A stretch of DNA of 64,000 nucleotides from Enchytraeus crypticus (GCA_905160935.1 CAJHZI010000827.1:652001-716000); one strand, 5' to 3'; shown: positions 34,990 through 50,800, counted from the first letter of the stretch. The notes: generated by a model not told the origin, from the letters alone. Program-made: numbers and translations.

Positions 34990-36165
34990 ACTATTTCTCT
35001 CCCGCGTTCACGGACTCACTCTCTCTTTCTCTCTCTGTTTCTCTCAGTATACTTGCTATCTATCAATCTTTCTGTCTATCGCATAATTTGACTCGTCAAT
35101 TAATTAAATTTGTAATAAAATAATTTCTTATCAATTTTTGTGATATTTATGTTTTAGCCATCTATCTTCATCGTTAAAATCACAAGAGCACTGCCGGAAA
35201 TAAGTTCTACTGAATTATATAATGTGTAATTAATAGATATCTTAATAAACTTTACCTCTGCCACCGTAAAACAAAAAAACATTGGTTGAGTTTCTTTGGA
35301 TTTGCACTGATTACCTATGGAGTTTGGTTTAGTTCATCTAATCTGTGCGAAGCCATAATAGCTTATTAGCTTCAATTGTCTTCTTTTTGTTTCTAGATTT
35401 AGTAGTGGTTTTATTTACTCTAAGTTTGCTAGTAGAAGCTGCTTGGGTTGGATTTGAATTTGTGGCCTACCGTGGTCACACTTGAGTCTGAGTCGTATCA
35501 CTGAAGTAAAAAATCTTGTTAAATGTGTTAAGCTATCATCACTGATGTCTGGAGCCAGTGGCGATGTCGATAAGATACTCGACTGCGGATCAGTATGTGC
35601 GGGGTTCAAATCCTGGGCACGCCCGTCACTGACATAGCTTTCGAGTGAGGAAACTGACGTTAGCATTAACCTTTTTTTATCAGATTCAATCAAAGCCAGT
35701 GATGATATTAAACAGAGCACAATTTGAATTTTTTATCTAGAAAAGGATGCGGTACAAGTGAAGCTATGGATATAGTGCTAGTTTTGAACTCTGCTAAAAG
35801 CAGCGATATGAGGTTTTTATCTAATCATGTATGATGACTGGCGATAAATATGACTTATTCTTAATTGGACGTGTATCGAATTATAGTTGCCTCGTAAATA
35901 GACTCTTCTGTGATCATGAATCCTTAACATTTTCTCATTCATGCATAAAGAAATGGAAATTAATCCTTTTTTTAATAAATTTTAAGTGTCAATGAATTGT
36001 GCAGTGTAGTTGATTTTTTAAATGTTCTTTATTTCGTGTTTTTATATATTGTGCAATGGACCCAGTGTGTATGTTACCTCCTGCAGCTTTTGGGTGACAT
36101 AACTCTACGGTGCAGTGCTTTTATCACGTTTAACTTATACCGTTTTGATGCCGATTTAGTCCGGG

Positions 36166-36385
36166 TACGAACTGTGGCGCAGTGGTAGAGAGCTCGCCTC
36201 TTGATTGAGTGGTCCCGAGTTCGAATCTGCTTAGCGACGTGGGTTTTTTCTCTTACGAGGGCGAATGAAAACCTAGTCGTGTACACTTGTTGTCAGGCCG
36301 ATGAACAACCGACCTTAATGTTCCATTTCCTATCTAGTCCTCTCCATGTCGACTTCATAAAATGGGACATAACGGCACGTTAAAA
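36166..36385 (+). mobile_element. SINE-C (tRNA-derived)
   Basis: A-box TGGCGCAGTGGTAGAGAG and B-box CCGAGTTCGAATC have near-tRNA spacing, followed by an unrelated body ending ACGGCACGTTAAAAG. Only one copy is in the window. A second tRNA-like piece with GGTTCAAATC follows at about 36,400-36,490. Confidence 0.7.
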
Positions 36386-37645
36386 GCAAGTTGTGTAGAA
36401 GGTCGAGTTGGTCAGATATGCAGTAGGAGGTCGGTTCAAATCTCAGTCAGGCGTCTCTTGTCATACGTTAACAGACGTTAAACTTTATTTATGTCTTAAT
36501 TGATGTCAAATAACATGGTATAGTGTTTATACAGTGATATTAACTAAGCTTATATCTCTGAACTGTATCAACTAATAATGGAAAAAGCTGTGCTTTTAAG
36601 CATCCGACGTGGAGAGAGAGAAAAAGAGTGGGAGATGTGATGTGTTATAGCAACAGAGACTATGAAGCTCTCTAAAGCTATATGACAAGTCTAAAGGACA
36701 TTGAGTAACAGACTAGTACGTTGCTTGTAATGAAAGAGTTCGTGTTACGGGCTCTAGAAGCTGCGAAATGGTCTTAGATTTGCCTGTCATTGTCACCTCA
36801 GTATGTCAGCAGGCGAATAGACTGCAAGCTGTGTTTTAGCGATGTTGATATTTATGTGCAATAGAAATTGAATAGAAAGCCATGATTAATAGCGCAATCA
36901 GGCAACTCTGGTGAATAAAACACGGTGAAATAATAGTAGATTATTATGTGGAACTTAGTGATTGTGTTGAAACTTTGATGAAATTTTAGTGTCACCCTTT
37001 ATTCACGTATTCGTTACATTTTAAACGGCTTCTGGCTTTACCTTATTACTATATAAATATTTATATTTATTTGGTCTCGTAGCGTTGAATGTGTCCTTGT
37101 TTTTTTAAGCACTGCTTTAAACTGTTCTTTAAAACTATAGGCCACTACTGCGCCAAAATATTATGATTTAAAAGACTAGATTGCGCCAAAAGTGGCACCC
37201 CCCGTCCTACTTATCTCAGCATTTAGTGTCCGTTTGCAATACAAATTTCTCAGTTTCTACAGGTCCTCTTTAATTCTAGCAAACAAAATTTTATGAAACT
37301 TCTTGCAACTAAAATTATGTTATGCGCTTTTTTGCATAACAGTTCCTTACTTTTGTATCTTGCGCTCTATTGATTTAGCAATTTATTGAAATAGTTGATG
37401 AGCTTTGTTATATGAATATGATAGATGAATAGTTGATGAGCTTTGTTGAATTGGACTGGTATAGGTCGTGTGAATCTGTATCTGGTATGTCTAATTAATT
37501 TAGATTATAGAACAGTTTAAGTTTTATCATGTTTCACAGTTGTATTGTTATTATGTGCTTCGCGTTCATTTTGTATATATATATATATATAATCTTGATT
37601 TATTTTAATTACATTTTTCTTTCTATCTGTCGTTTTCACTGTCTG

Positions 37646-37681
<36 letters not shown>

Positions 37682-40139
37682 GACTATGCACCTGTATAGG
37701 AGTATAGACTGACACTTATAAAGTTGTGTTCTATTGTAATCATCTCATAAACATCTTTCAATGAGTAAGAAGATAGTAGATCTTTATTTTTATTACTCTA
37801 TAGAACATTAGCCTAAGCTTGTGTAAACGCGTGTTGCATACTATGCGCGTTTAACATACACGCCTGTTACATTTATGCGTACATGCTTGACACGTGAACC
37901 TGTTATAGGAAGTCTGCAGTCAGGTTTAACGCCGATTTTTGAGTCGAAATCATGTCAGTGACCGGCTATCGCTGAATTTGAACCCAGCACCAGTGAACCA
38001 CTAAAACACAGCTCGTTGTATTAGCATGCTAATCCTTGCTATTCACGCAATATTGAGCCTAATGAACCTAAATTTGTTATTTCACTATGGGAAAGCTGGC
38101 GAAATGAATCCAAGGTTTGTTAATAGACCGCACATTGTATGTGCTGGTACATGTGTTTTGTGTATTGTGTACACGCGAGAGTGTTTGGAATCTGTATTTC
38201 TTCTGTTTCTAACACTTTATTCTGCGTTATTTACTGTCTACTGCTTTTATATTTGCAATGAAACATACATAATGTATCCTTTAGAGAATGTCTTGAGTCG
38301 TGAGTTATTTATTGTCTTCCGATATTCTCAGAAACTTTGATTAGCGAGAAAGTTGAAGAAACCCAACAATATTTATAGTTTATGCTCCCCTATGTCCTTT
38401 ATAGTCATTTGTAAAATAGCCTATTTTACCGGGTTTTAAAGTTATATCTATTAAACTGGCTTGATGAAGATTTGAACCTATCTCTGATCTCTGAGGTTCT
38501 GCAGTTATAGTGCAATATTGTATCATCGCATTATGCCACTCGACCATCAGAGCTTAAAATTAGATTATCATCGCCTATGTCATTAGACCATCGGTGCATA
38601 AAATTAGCGTATACATTCATTAAGCGTATGCAATAATTACAATTTGGTTTAGAAAATTAGGACTCTGACGCGGATCGCCTCCGATTCTCTGATTTAAGCG
38701 AATTATATGAGCAGCATATAAATCGAGCAAAGTATTCCTTTCCATTATACCTTAATCTGCAAGTTATACTTATAAAGATAATTACAATAATAACAATTAG
38801 AGTGCTACAGTCACCTATGACAACATCGAGCACAACAAAGATAACGTTAGCGTCTACTAGTACATGCACTGTAATGTTCTATCAGAGATGACCCGGCCTG
38901 GGTTTGAACCTTGTGCTTTCTTTAAAACCGAAGTTTTGCTGCTGTATCACACAATTTTCATGAAAGAATGGTGTATATTCCACGTTTATTGTTTACGATA
39001 TATAAGCTAGGGCTTAAGAATTTCTGCAAATTTCGAAAACAGTGTTTTACCTGTTTGGATTGGTGATGTATAGTCTATACGCTACACAGCATAATATCCA
39101 CTGGAGTTAGACACTTGTGGAGTAACAAGCAATGGACGTTACGCGTGGTTAGATATATCTGCAGCTTGTAGTCGTAAAATAACTCCTGAGCTACTTTAAA
39201 ACTAAGCGTTTTCTCCTTCAATACTGGCCTCCCACCCACTCTTACTCATTCTCTATATCTCTCTCTCATTCTCTCTCTCTCTCTCTCTTCTCCTTCTCTT
39301 TCTTTGCCTGGAAAGCTACACAGTTTCCCTGTCAAAGAGTTTCTCTTTCACGTCATGCAATGACTTTGCTTGAATTGTAAAGACTAAATATCTCTTTACT
39401 TGGAATTTTATACGACGAAATTTCTGTGTAATTTTAACCGTGTTGTAGCTTCATTACAAATTCCTCAATCACTTGCATTACAGCAACAGCAGCGACAACA
39501 ACAACGACGACGTCAAAGGTACTGCAGAGAATGTAATGCCACTGTTGCTGGCCATGACAACAGCGAGCACTGTGGCTGGAGTCAGTGGATAAGTCGGTAA
39601 GATACTAGACCGCGGATCAGTAGGTGCGGGGTTCAAATCCTGGATCGCCCGTCACTGACATCGCTTTCGAGTGAGGAAACTGTCGTCAACCTTAGTTATT
39701 TAGCTTTGAATGCTATGAAGTAACATTGAAACACTAGCGGATTGTTGAAAGAAAAGATGATTAAACCGTGCAAATCCAAATCCGTAAATCAAGCAAATAA
39801 GGAGGAATTAAAAGAAGGGGGAGGGTGCATGGTGTTTACTGTTATGTTTCAGTAGCAATTAACGAATAATACAGTATGTGAACATCGAGATTAATTAGTA
39901 AACGTATATTACATATCGGCTGGTCCATTGTCAGTTTAATCCTTATGTTTGCAGTGGAACTAAATAAGTGGAATGTCGTTCAGTAGAACGTCTAAATAGC
40001 TTAGTGTGTAGAGCGTCAGATAACGTTGTGATTTTTATACAGCTGTTCCCGAGATCTTGAGTTCGACTACTAGCTGAACTTATCAGAGAGCAAAAGTTTG
40101 TGACATTCAATGGACTGGTAACATGGATTGACTAAGCTC

Positions 40140-40470
40140 TACCTATAGCTGCTACACCTACAGCTGCTACACTTACAGCTGCTACACCTACAGCTGCTAC
40201 ACCTACAGCTGCTACACCTACAGCTGCTACACCTACAACTGCTACACCTATAGCTGCTGCCCTACAGCTGCTACACCTACAGCTGCTAGCACTTACAGCT
40301 GCTAGCACCTACAGCTGCTACACCTACAGCTGCTGTCCCTACAGCTGCTGCCCTGCAGCTGCTACACCTACAGCTGCTGCCCTACAGCTGCTACACCTAC
40401 AGCTGCTAGCACCTACAGCTGCTGCCCCTACAGCTACTGCAGCTGTTGCACTAGCAGCTGCTGCTCTTGC
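40140..40470. repeat. 15-bp minisatellite CTACAGCTGCTACAC
   Basis: About 20 units are present, some expanded with GCCC or TAG. They share the CAGCTGCT core and the 15-bp period with 14,693-15,035. A looser CAGCTG cluster is at 41,930-42,030. Confidence 0.85.
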
Positions 40471-41181
40471 TGCTGTTGCCGCCACTGTAGAGAGCGAGAG
40501 CTAACTGTAGACGGCGAAGCATGCCTGCCCGAGCTACGCACAGCCGTGCATTGCTTGCTAAAAATAAGAAATACTGGGCGAGTATTCGGGTTAAAAGAAT
40601 CCTAGGAACTTTTAACTGCCATACACTTAACATGATTGAGTGAAGCATAACGAAGAACAGGCTGAGCTTTGACTATCTAGTAAATTCACTGATTCTGTAG
40701 GCCTACAGTGAATTGGCAAAAGGTGATTAGCTAGAGACATCGTGGTTATTGTAACATTTGAAACTTTACCATTTGGCTGGCATGTACCAACGTTACGTCT
40801 GAGTTGATAGCAAGCTTGTCTGGTAAATGAAACGTTGAAAGAGCATCGGTTCCAATCTCAGCCTTTAACTGCAAGCCTTGTGATTTCAATTTCTTGCTAG
40901 AAAAGTATTAAATTATAGTTATTTATCTGAATGTAGTTTATTTTATTTTAGTGTACAAGTAAGACTTCAAGTTAACTTCTGTTTTAGTTATATAGTTTAT
41001 TCAATTATACCGGTGGGATGGCCGAATGCATAGCAGTCTTGCATGAGAAGTAAAAACCTGGGTAAGAATCGTACAATGCCTCCTCATTATTCAATGTGAT
41101 AGAGAAATAAACTTTAAACTTAGCTTTAAAGAGATTGAGTCATGATATCTGTTCATGCAGGTCAAAAATGGCTCTAAGTAA

Positions 41182-41291
<110 letters not shown>

Positions 41292-43964
41292 ATATAGTTC
41301 TTCCAGGCTGCAGGTCCAAAGGTTCTACTTATTCATACTTAGAATCTTTTTTCCCGCTTCATACAGAGCTCTCCATGGATCAACAAGTTGTAATCCTTTC
41401 ACAAAAGCTACATGTATATATCGCATGCATCCTATAGCTTTGAAAAAATATAGCATCTGAGTTGGTTTGTCGTTACAGTATAAGCAAATAAGTAATATGG
41501 AAGATGAATATCTGATTTGAGTACTGCTGAACAATGTTTTACATATACAAAGCTGATGAAGGCCTAAGGAAGGAACTGATGCGGTAGCTGTATCAGGAGC
41601 TAATGCCTAGCTGGCGCAGAAGCTGTTCATGCAACAGCTATTGCAGATATTATGCCAATTATAAAAGTGTATTTAAATTACAAACTTTATCATATAAGTT
41701 TAAGGATTAGCAACTCGACAACAGAACATATCAGCAGAAAGGTGTAAATACAACAGATTTGGAAACTGCAGCTGCGTTAGAAACAACGCTAGTTATTATA
41801 CTTTAGGCTACTTGTATTTAAATGCGCAAGTTACAATGTATTGATTATTTATTTAACAACAGCAACAAAAAGAGAAGATCACAGCATCCCTAAAAACAGC
41901 TACTGCTTGTGCAGTCAAAGCAGCTCACACACAGCTGCTGTAACTACACAAGCAGCAGTTGTGGCTACAAACAGCTGATGTTGCTGCACAAACAACAGCT
42001 GTGGCTGTACAAGCAGCAGCTGCTACAGACTCCAGGCTAATGAAGCACTCGCGTGCTCGCAGGGTTACCTTTATCATGAAGGCTCGAGGCCTGTAGACTT
42101 GTTGCTCTATCTGTATGATTATGGACATAGAGTCAGACGAGGCGCAGCATTCTCTCTCCCTGAAGCCTCATCTCATGCGGTGCCTTCAACCCCCAAATTA
42201 TTTTTAATTTAATTAAAATCCCGAAATCTATATCCCGATTTAGCCTCAGTTTCCATTCTCAAAATCACGCCAGTAACGATCGATCGCTGGATATGAACCC
42301 GACACCTATTTACGTAATCGTAAACGTCCTATTCTGTAAAGGGGCTAAGCCTGTTGTTTGGTGCTTAACTTCAAGACATGCTGTGCGCCCCTTACAGAAA
42401 AAAATCAGTTTCTTGATTTCCTTAAGGTTTATAAATTACATGTAGTTCTTGGTAGCCCAATGGTTTTAGCGGCTGCAGTAAAAGCTGAAGTTCTAAAGTT
42501 TTGGGCTCGCACGTACTGCATGGGCTTCCCTCTAAAAAACTTCACGTGATTTTTTTGAACTTGATTTAAAATTCGATTTCGATTTGAAATCCAATGAGAT
42601 GTTGAGTTGCAATGAAGTCGATTTTCTCTTAGGCAGCCAGCTGTGCTTATTTATATAAGAGACGACCAACGCATATACAATTTATCGAAGTTTTAGAATC
42701 TCTAAGCTAGATGAAGAGTTTGATTGATTGAATTAGCAGCAACAACAGCGTGAGTGCTTCCGTCGTCAATGACAATAGAAGTGCTACGAGCAAGTGCCAC
42801 TCCTTTCTAGCTGCAGAATGTTTATAAAATGCGTAATCATCAACCATGTAATGATTATTTTCAAAGTTTAGACTGCGATGCTAAATTTGAGAGTGAAAAA
42901 GAAATGACAAAAGATGTATTTGATGTTCGAGGAATAAATCAATAAGAATTTACTATTCTTTTCCTCGCCATAAGGTAATATCAGGCACGTCACTCGCAGA
43001 CTATGTACAAACGGGCACCAAAACACCACACGATGTTAAGAAACCGGCAGTGTGTATGGTAGTTATGAAACATGGTAGGCCTATGCCTACCTCTAAAATA
43101 TATCTTTTTAGAGAAAATGTTATAAAAACTGAGCTATAATCAAACCGTCATAGATTTTACATTTTGCAAGTCAAAGTATAATTTAGTCAGTAATCCTTAA
43201 TTGGTTTACTCCATTCCTACACTATGTTTCAATAATAATACTAATAAAGCCATAATGATAAATTGTAATATTATAGGCTTATTCGTGTATTAACGTTACC
43301 TTATTATTTTAAACGTTAACGTATTCTTGTAAACGTTAACTTTTTTATACAATTCTGTTGTTTTGTATTTGTAATTGTAGTATAATTTATTGTACTACTC
43401 TGCATGCGTTCTGATTGCAATGTTTCATGGCATAGTTTAGTATTTTATAATATAAAATGCAATGAAATGTCAACTAGCTTAATGTTTTGCCTTTAATTTT
43501 TATTATACGCTAGTGCAATTGTACCAGAGTTTATTTTTTTGCAAAAATGTATTTTATTGCATATATTGTATTTTATTTCACAGCAAAATTCATTTCCTGT
43601 AATACGCTACAGTATATCGCGGTGTATTTATAGCACGGCACCTGACGGTAGCCTATAGTATTATTTATACAATAAATTTTTACTTAACTAAATATTATTG
43701 TTATTAGTGATAAAATTGTTATAAATAAATAGAATTATATTATTATTATAATAATATTATAATTATAATATAACATAGTATAATTACATTATTATAATTA
43801 TTCTTATTATCTATTATTATTATTATTATTAATTTTTATTAGTGATAGATATTATTATTATTATTATTAATTTTTATTAGTGATAGATATTATCATTATT
43901 ATTATTATTATTAATTTTTATTAGTGATAGATATTATTATTATTATTTGATTATTATTTGAAGT

Positions 43965-44265
43965 AATAAAATATATAGCAAGATAATCTATAGTAGTAAA
44001 GATAAAGGAAGTCCCATGTTATCCCGGAACAGTGTAGACTTGGCTGAGAGATCACGTGCCGCTCTCTGTTGCCTATCAATCCCTTCGGACTCTTCACTAG
44101 CCTTCCATCTAGCTCGCTCCGTCTATCCGGCGAAACTTTGGACTTCCGGCAGATCTCTACTCCTGGAAAACCATTCGCGAAATAGTATATTCGAAAATTT
44201 AGACGAATTTAGGATTATACTAAGAAAAAGGTGTTTGCAGCGAGTTTTCTGAGATTATCGCCGAA
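43965..44265 (+). promoter_or_regulatory. Probable paramyosin promoter and 5' UTR
   Basis: A TATA-like AAATATATAGC (about 43,970) precedes about 250 bp that is clearly richer in G+C than the flanking DNA and leads to the paramyosin ATG. A 78-codon open frame here (44,016-44,252) has no recognisable content. The transcription start is not determined. Confidence 0.35.
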
Positions 44266-47200
44266 ATGTCTGAGTCAAGTTCCGTCGTTAAACGCACGAT
44301 ACGCCGGTAATATTTATTCGTTTTTTATATTATACATAATTCGTTTTGTTAACCTATTCCTTTTTACGAATACTACTAAATACTATCCACTTGCCTAGTA
44401 GTTCTGACTGCATAGGATTACCCGCAAACAACGATTTAGAAGTATGATTGTAAACAGTGATTAGGCCTAAAGTGGTAATTGAAAGCTAGGGGAACGGTAT
44501 GAATTTTTCTAGCGCTCTGTAGTGTATTTACTGGTCTCCTAGTATCTAATAAGGGCCCCTAGCAGGGGAACGCACCTCAGAAAAATTAGAGCTAGGGTAA
44601 CTGAGTTCCTCAGCCTTTCGCAATTCACTTTAACCACTGGTTGTAAGTGAAACTTTATTTTCTGTAATGGAAAATTCCGGAATATCACGATGATTGTAAA
44701 CTAATAGAGTCTGTAAGAATCCAAATTTAATTTAATTCTATATTTAAAACTATCAATTTTGTGAACTTCTATTTGCCTGTTGTACATGATTTTAGAAAAT
44801 CAATATGTGAAAATTTGATAAATTTTGGTGTAATTAGTTCAAGATATAATATTGAAACTAATACGTGTAATTCGTAAGAACTTGGCAGTTAACAGGATTT
44901 TAGTAACTCAACTGATTGGGGGTAATTTCTTACGCTGAACTACAATTTTTGCTGTAAAAATTTATGCCACTTAAAAATTAAATAAATCAGCTTACTTTTG
45001 AACAAGGGACTTAGGCCTATATATTTAACGGAGAGTGAAAGCTAACTGCTCAATTTACATTCTGTATTGTAGAACTTTCAACTATTTATGACAACATTTA
45101 GGCTTAAACCTGTAAATATATTTTATTGTAAATTGTTAAACTAAATTCTGCATTAAGAGCAAATAAATAACACGCATCATAGTGATTTGATCAACTAAGT
45201 GATATCTATCACTTTTAATGCCCCATGTTTAAACCATTAAGCAATTTAGACCTATCGTAAGCTAATGATATCGCGATTTAACTATGGCCGAGGGTCTTCG
45301 AGTGAGTTTGACCGATAGATTTGTTGATCTAGTTACAACTTTACCCGTGTTGTGCCCCGGTTGCTGAAGAATAGACTAACCGTGGACCGTATGTGTCGTA
45401 AAAGGCGAAAAGCATTATGCTACAAAGAATCGTAAGAAATTGCATTCGGTTGGTGAGCACCTAGGTTCCAGAAATTCGACACAATCTTTTAATCCGCAAT
45501 AAAACTTGAATGCAAGGGAAGATTATGATGATGAAACTGATCAATAGATGGAGTTACTAAATTAATTAAGGACTAATTAATTGATTGATGGATTGAATAA
45601 ACGCATGGTGAGTGATTAAAATGATTTAACTATTGTAGAACGGTGATTAGTGGTGGTGGGGCAGATGACATCGATGTCACGTCAAACAGAACCTACCAGG
45701 TTTACCGTGGTATGTCCCCCACCACCTCAAACAGGCTCGAGGTAAGGGCTCGATGTTATCTTGGATGATAGTTTTTATTGATTTTTTTACTAAGTATCAT
45801 TAACATAACCATAGAGGCAGAAGCCGAGTTTGACGTCAGTTGTATGATTTCTTCTTGGCTGAAGCAAGTGGCGAAGTCGGTAAGATACTAGACCGCGGAT
45901 CAGTATGTGCGGGGATTCAAATCCTGGGCTCGCCCGTCACTGACATCGCTTTCGAGTGCGGAAACTGACGTTAACATTAGTTTTACCAGCTTTTTTACTT
46001 TTTAAACCACAAGAATGTACTTTAAAAAAAACGAAAAAAGCGAAAGCAAGCTCCAAAACAGACTTCTTTAATCTGTCGTTTTAACTTTACTTCAGGTTAA
46101 TGTACCTCACAAAATTAGTTTAACTATACTATATACTAATTCTAAAATAAAATAAAGTCTTAAAATATAAGTCTTTTTCACTTAACTTCTACTTGTCTTT
46201 GCTATGAACGAATGGGTAGGCTTTTTCTCTTTTATTATATAGAATTATACTAAACATGTGCTTTACGTCCATCTACATCTGCTTACGTCACAGACGCAAC
46301 AGAAAACCCTATTTGAAGGAATTTGTGTATTGGGTGCTTTGACATGATTTGAATTGAATAGATCTATGATTAAAAGTTCAAAACTTCGTGTCTTACTACT
46401 TTGGTTCGCATCGTTTATTTACCACACACACTCTGCTCATCGGTTTTGATTTGGTTCCATAGTGCTCAATGTTGTCATGAACGACAGTAGCACTTCCATT
46501 GTATTGTTGTTGCTGTTATATAATTAATAAACTACGTACCCAGCAGTTTAGAAATATAGGCCCAATAAAAATATATTTATAGGCTTGATATTAGGCTGGT
46601 CTGTCTGAGGCGCAATGACCTGATTCGTAAACTGTCAGGATTCACAGACTATAGGCAGTGTAGCGTTTATAGGTCCAAGTTCCAGCAGTTTAGACTATAT
46701 GCTTAGGCCCAGCTGATTAGAACAATGTAGGCCTAGCAGTTTAAAACTATAGGTCTAGCAATTTAGAATTATATAGGGTCTGAAGTTTAGAATTAAAGAA
46801 TCAACAGCTTATGGTTGTTGGCAATTTGGCCCAGCTGTCTTGAATTATTGCCAACCAGCCTAGGATTATATAGGCCCAGCAGCCTAGGATTATATAGGCC
46901 CAGCAGCCTAGAATTATATAGGCCCAGCAGCCTAGAATTACGTAGGCCTAGCAGCCTTGTTACCACCAGACTCAGCTGTTTATAAAGCTAGAGGCCCACA
47001 GCTGGATGACTATAGGATTACACAATGCTCAGCCTAGAGGCTAGGCCGCTAGGAGATGTTACAGTATCACTTACAACTAGCTGCTAGAGTCCATGTGAAG
47101 TAAGGCTACTTGAGCTGCTGCATTGAGTATGAGTGAGTAACAGGCTGGCATGAATGAATCAATGAGAAAAATTCTTGTATTCTCAATGATCGTTAACTCA

Positions 47201-47786
47201 CTGATCGTCGATCATTCCTATTGAAGATATTTTCTGACTCAAACTCTAGATTTCAATCAATCAATCAATTTATCAATAAATCAGTCAACGAATAAATCAA
47301 TCAGTCAATAAATCAAATAAATCAATCAAGATCCAACGTCCCTTTCCTCACGCTAAGGGATATGACGTGATGTATGGGATGTGAAGGCCAGTACTCACTG
47401 ATATTATCGTTCATATTAAGACAATATGAAATACTTTAGCATGATACACTCTATTAGACATTAGAACTACAGTATGGAGTAGCCATGGTGCTCGGTGTTT
47501 TCGTGGCCAAGCGTTAACACTCTAATTGTGTTGTTTTGGTTGTTGTACCTCTCTCTACTCATATAACATTAGTAGCTTGGGTGCAAAGGCCAGGTCTGCC
47601 AACAAATGAAGAATATCTTCTTGGACCCATGGAAGGTTAATCTTGTATCAGGGCTGGCTGCCGATTGGCGCTTTCAAATTTCAAAGATATGATTAACCAT
47701 GGAAAAGATTAATAAAACCCTGCAAGTAACTTCTAAAGCCTCGAAAACCAGACACCGGCTATGTTAACGCTATAGAAATTGTCGGA

Positions 47787-47846
<60 letters not shown>

Positions 47847-50800
47847 GCTATTATTATTATTATTATTACTACTATTATTACCTATAATTATCTTCAAGTA
47901 TGAAGAAATAATTGTAGGAGTGTATTATTGTTGTAGATACGCATCAAGGAGTTAGAGGATGCTTTGGAACAAGAGCGCCAGCATAGAATGAGGGTTCGTA
48001 AATAATGTATCAATCAATACATAAAATAAAAACATCAACATAAATAAATCAACAAAGCGATCGATCAATCTAGCTGTCAGTCTGTCTGAAAAGTGTCAAT
48101 CAATCGATTAGTCAATAAATAAATAGTTAAATAAATCAATCAAACTTTCAATCACTCAATCGATCAATCAATCAATTAAACAAACAAATCAATCAGTCAG
48201 CCAGATAATCACTGCCACACTACGTGATTGTGAATCATCAGTAGTCTCTTGTTTGAAATGCAAGCTTCCAAATCGATGAATTGAGCGATTGGAAGCTAAT
48301 CTTTTTCTAGATTGATTGGTTGACTTATATTTTGATTATTTGACAGTAAAACGGAATTGATTGATTGATTGTCGGACTAACAGTCTGACTGACTGATTGA
48401 CTGATTAATTGACTGACTGGTTGATAGATGGATTGATTGATTGAATAACTAACTGACTGATTGATTAACTGACTGATTGGCTAACTGATTGATTGACTAA
48501 CAAGACTGACTGATTGAGTTATCGATTGACTGGTAGGTTGATTATTAAATTAATTTGACTGGTCGAACAAGAGCAGCCGAGTTCTCAATTTTTGGTTGAT
48601 TGAATGAGTGATAATTTTACTATTTAACATTAAATCAATTGATTGACTGACTGATTGACTGATTGATTGATTATTAAATTAATTTGACTTTTCGAACAGG
48701 AACTGTCGGCGTTCTCATTGTTTTGATTGATAGAACGAGTGATTATTTGATTATTTGACAATAAAACTAGTTTGATTGATGGACTGACTGATTGATTAAT
48801 TATTAAATTAATTGGCTGGTGAAACAAGAGCTTTCAGATTACTCAATTGTTTGGTTTATTGAATGAGTTATTATTTGATTATTTGACATTAAAATGAATT
48901 GATTGACTGATTGATTGATTGATTAATTATTAAATTGATTGACAGGTGGAACAAGAACTCTCAGAGTACTCCTATGAGTTTGAGAGCATGAGAGAAAGAC
49001 TTGATGAAGCCGATGGTCTCTCAGCATCAGCCGTATGAACCCATTACTATACAGTATCTGCGAGAATAAAACTTAGTAAATTTGCTAAAGATATGAAAGA
49101 TATTTATGAATTGATTTTATAATATCATTTGTAATATCAATTACAATATCAATTAGCAGTCAAATTCTGAGCTAGCCCGTCACTGACATCGCTTTCGAGT
49201 GAGGAAACTGACGTTAACCTGAGCTTTATCAGCTTTATCAGTCTCGCACAAGTATAGCCTGCCTAACGTGCTCGATTGTGTCCCGGATGACTGAGTCCGT
49301 AATTCTGTTGCTGTTGTTATTGTTGCTGTTGGCTGTAAGGTGAAGCCATACTTGATGTCACGGATAATCTGATAATATGTCACACGAGTACCTAACTCTG
49401 TTGTAGTTGTTGTTCTTGTAGGGTGAAGCCAGCAGAAGACGTGAGGCAGAGAACGCCAAGCTGAGGAAGGACATAGAACTGCTGACGGTTCAGCACGAGT
49501 CGAGTGAGGCGAGTCTGCGCAAGAGACATCAGGAGGCGCTCAATGAACTCGCCGAACAGCTTGACCATCTCAACAAGGCCAAGAACAAGTGCGTATCTGA
49601 CATTGTGAGATTAGATAGTTTGCAGTTGTTTTCCCTAAGTGAGAAATAACAAATATTGAAAACACGTTATAGTGAAACTGGAAACGTTGAAAATATGGAT
49701 ACGGAGAATTATGGGAAAGGTTAGCTGGACCAAAACCAGTTACAAATGAAGAAGCTCTGGAGATATTTTGCATCAGTAGAGTTTTGATGAATGCATTAAG
49801 AAATGCGAATAAAATTGGATAAGGCATATTCTAAGGAGGAGATTTTATTAAATGAAATCAAAAAGTTAGAATGGAAGGAAGGAGAGGCTGAGGCAGACAG
49901 AGATTAGGAGTGTTAGATGATTTAAATATCCACTCACTTGTGGACATGAAAAGGAAAACAGAATTCACAGAAGAATCGAGGCGTTTAATAGGCCCTGCCT
50001 GTAGCCTGCGCACTGAGAGAGATATTATTTATAGAATGTCATAATAGCGTAGGGGTAACGTCATGAAATTTTAAATGACAGATTCTGAGGTGAATTGAAC
50101 CCTCGTCGGTTCGAATCCCGGCCGCGCTGAGCTGAGAGTAAAATCTCGGACATTCACTGGACTGGTTTTACGGAAAATGGTCTAAATTGCCTAACGGCTT
50201 AAACATGTGGTATTAAAAGTGATAGATATCAACATAGTTGATCATTTCACTATAAAGCGTGTTTACTTTATTATTTAGCTATTCTACTGTTATATTGAAA
50301 TACTTACATAGAGATATACGTGCTCTATGTTGTCACAGGTTTGACAAGGAGAAGCAAACGCTGGTGATTGAGATCGACAACCTCAGTTCAACCCTGGATG
50401 GAGCCAACAAGGCTAAGGTAAGCGAAACGAGCATCAGTGCATCGTCTCTGGAATTTTGGACAATTAACTGATGATTAGATGATTAACTGGTGGATTAACT
50501 GATGATTATTTGGCGGATAAAGTGATGAATAACTGCTGGATTAACTGGTGGTTATCTTATGGATTAACTGATGATTATTTGGTGTATTAAGTGATGAATA
50601 ACTGCTGGATTAACTGGTGGTTATCTTATGGATTAACTGATGGATTAACCGATTAATTAAGTGATGAATAACTGATGGATTAGATCATGGTTTACTGATA
50701 GATTAAATATCCACTCATTTGCGAACAAGAAGAGCACAACAGAAGACATAGAAGAGTGGAAGCGTAATATTTTAATATTTTTATATACCCAAATACTTAT

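Noticed and set aside
36170-36240. tRNA-like sequence with A and B boxes
   Set aside because: It is continuous with a SINE body and does not fold as a complete tRNA, so it is annotated as SINE-C.
38026-38340. 104-residue open frame with hydrophobic stretches
   Set aside because: It shows no domain, no splice context and a composition like the surrounding AT-rich DNA.
44016-44252. 78-residue open frame before paramyosin
   Set aside because: It has no recognisable content, lies in the presumed promoter/5' UTR and is not in phase with the gene.
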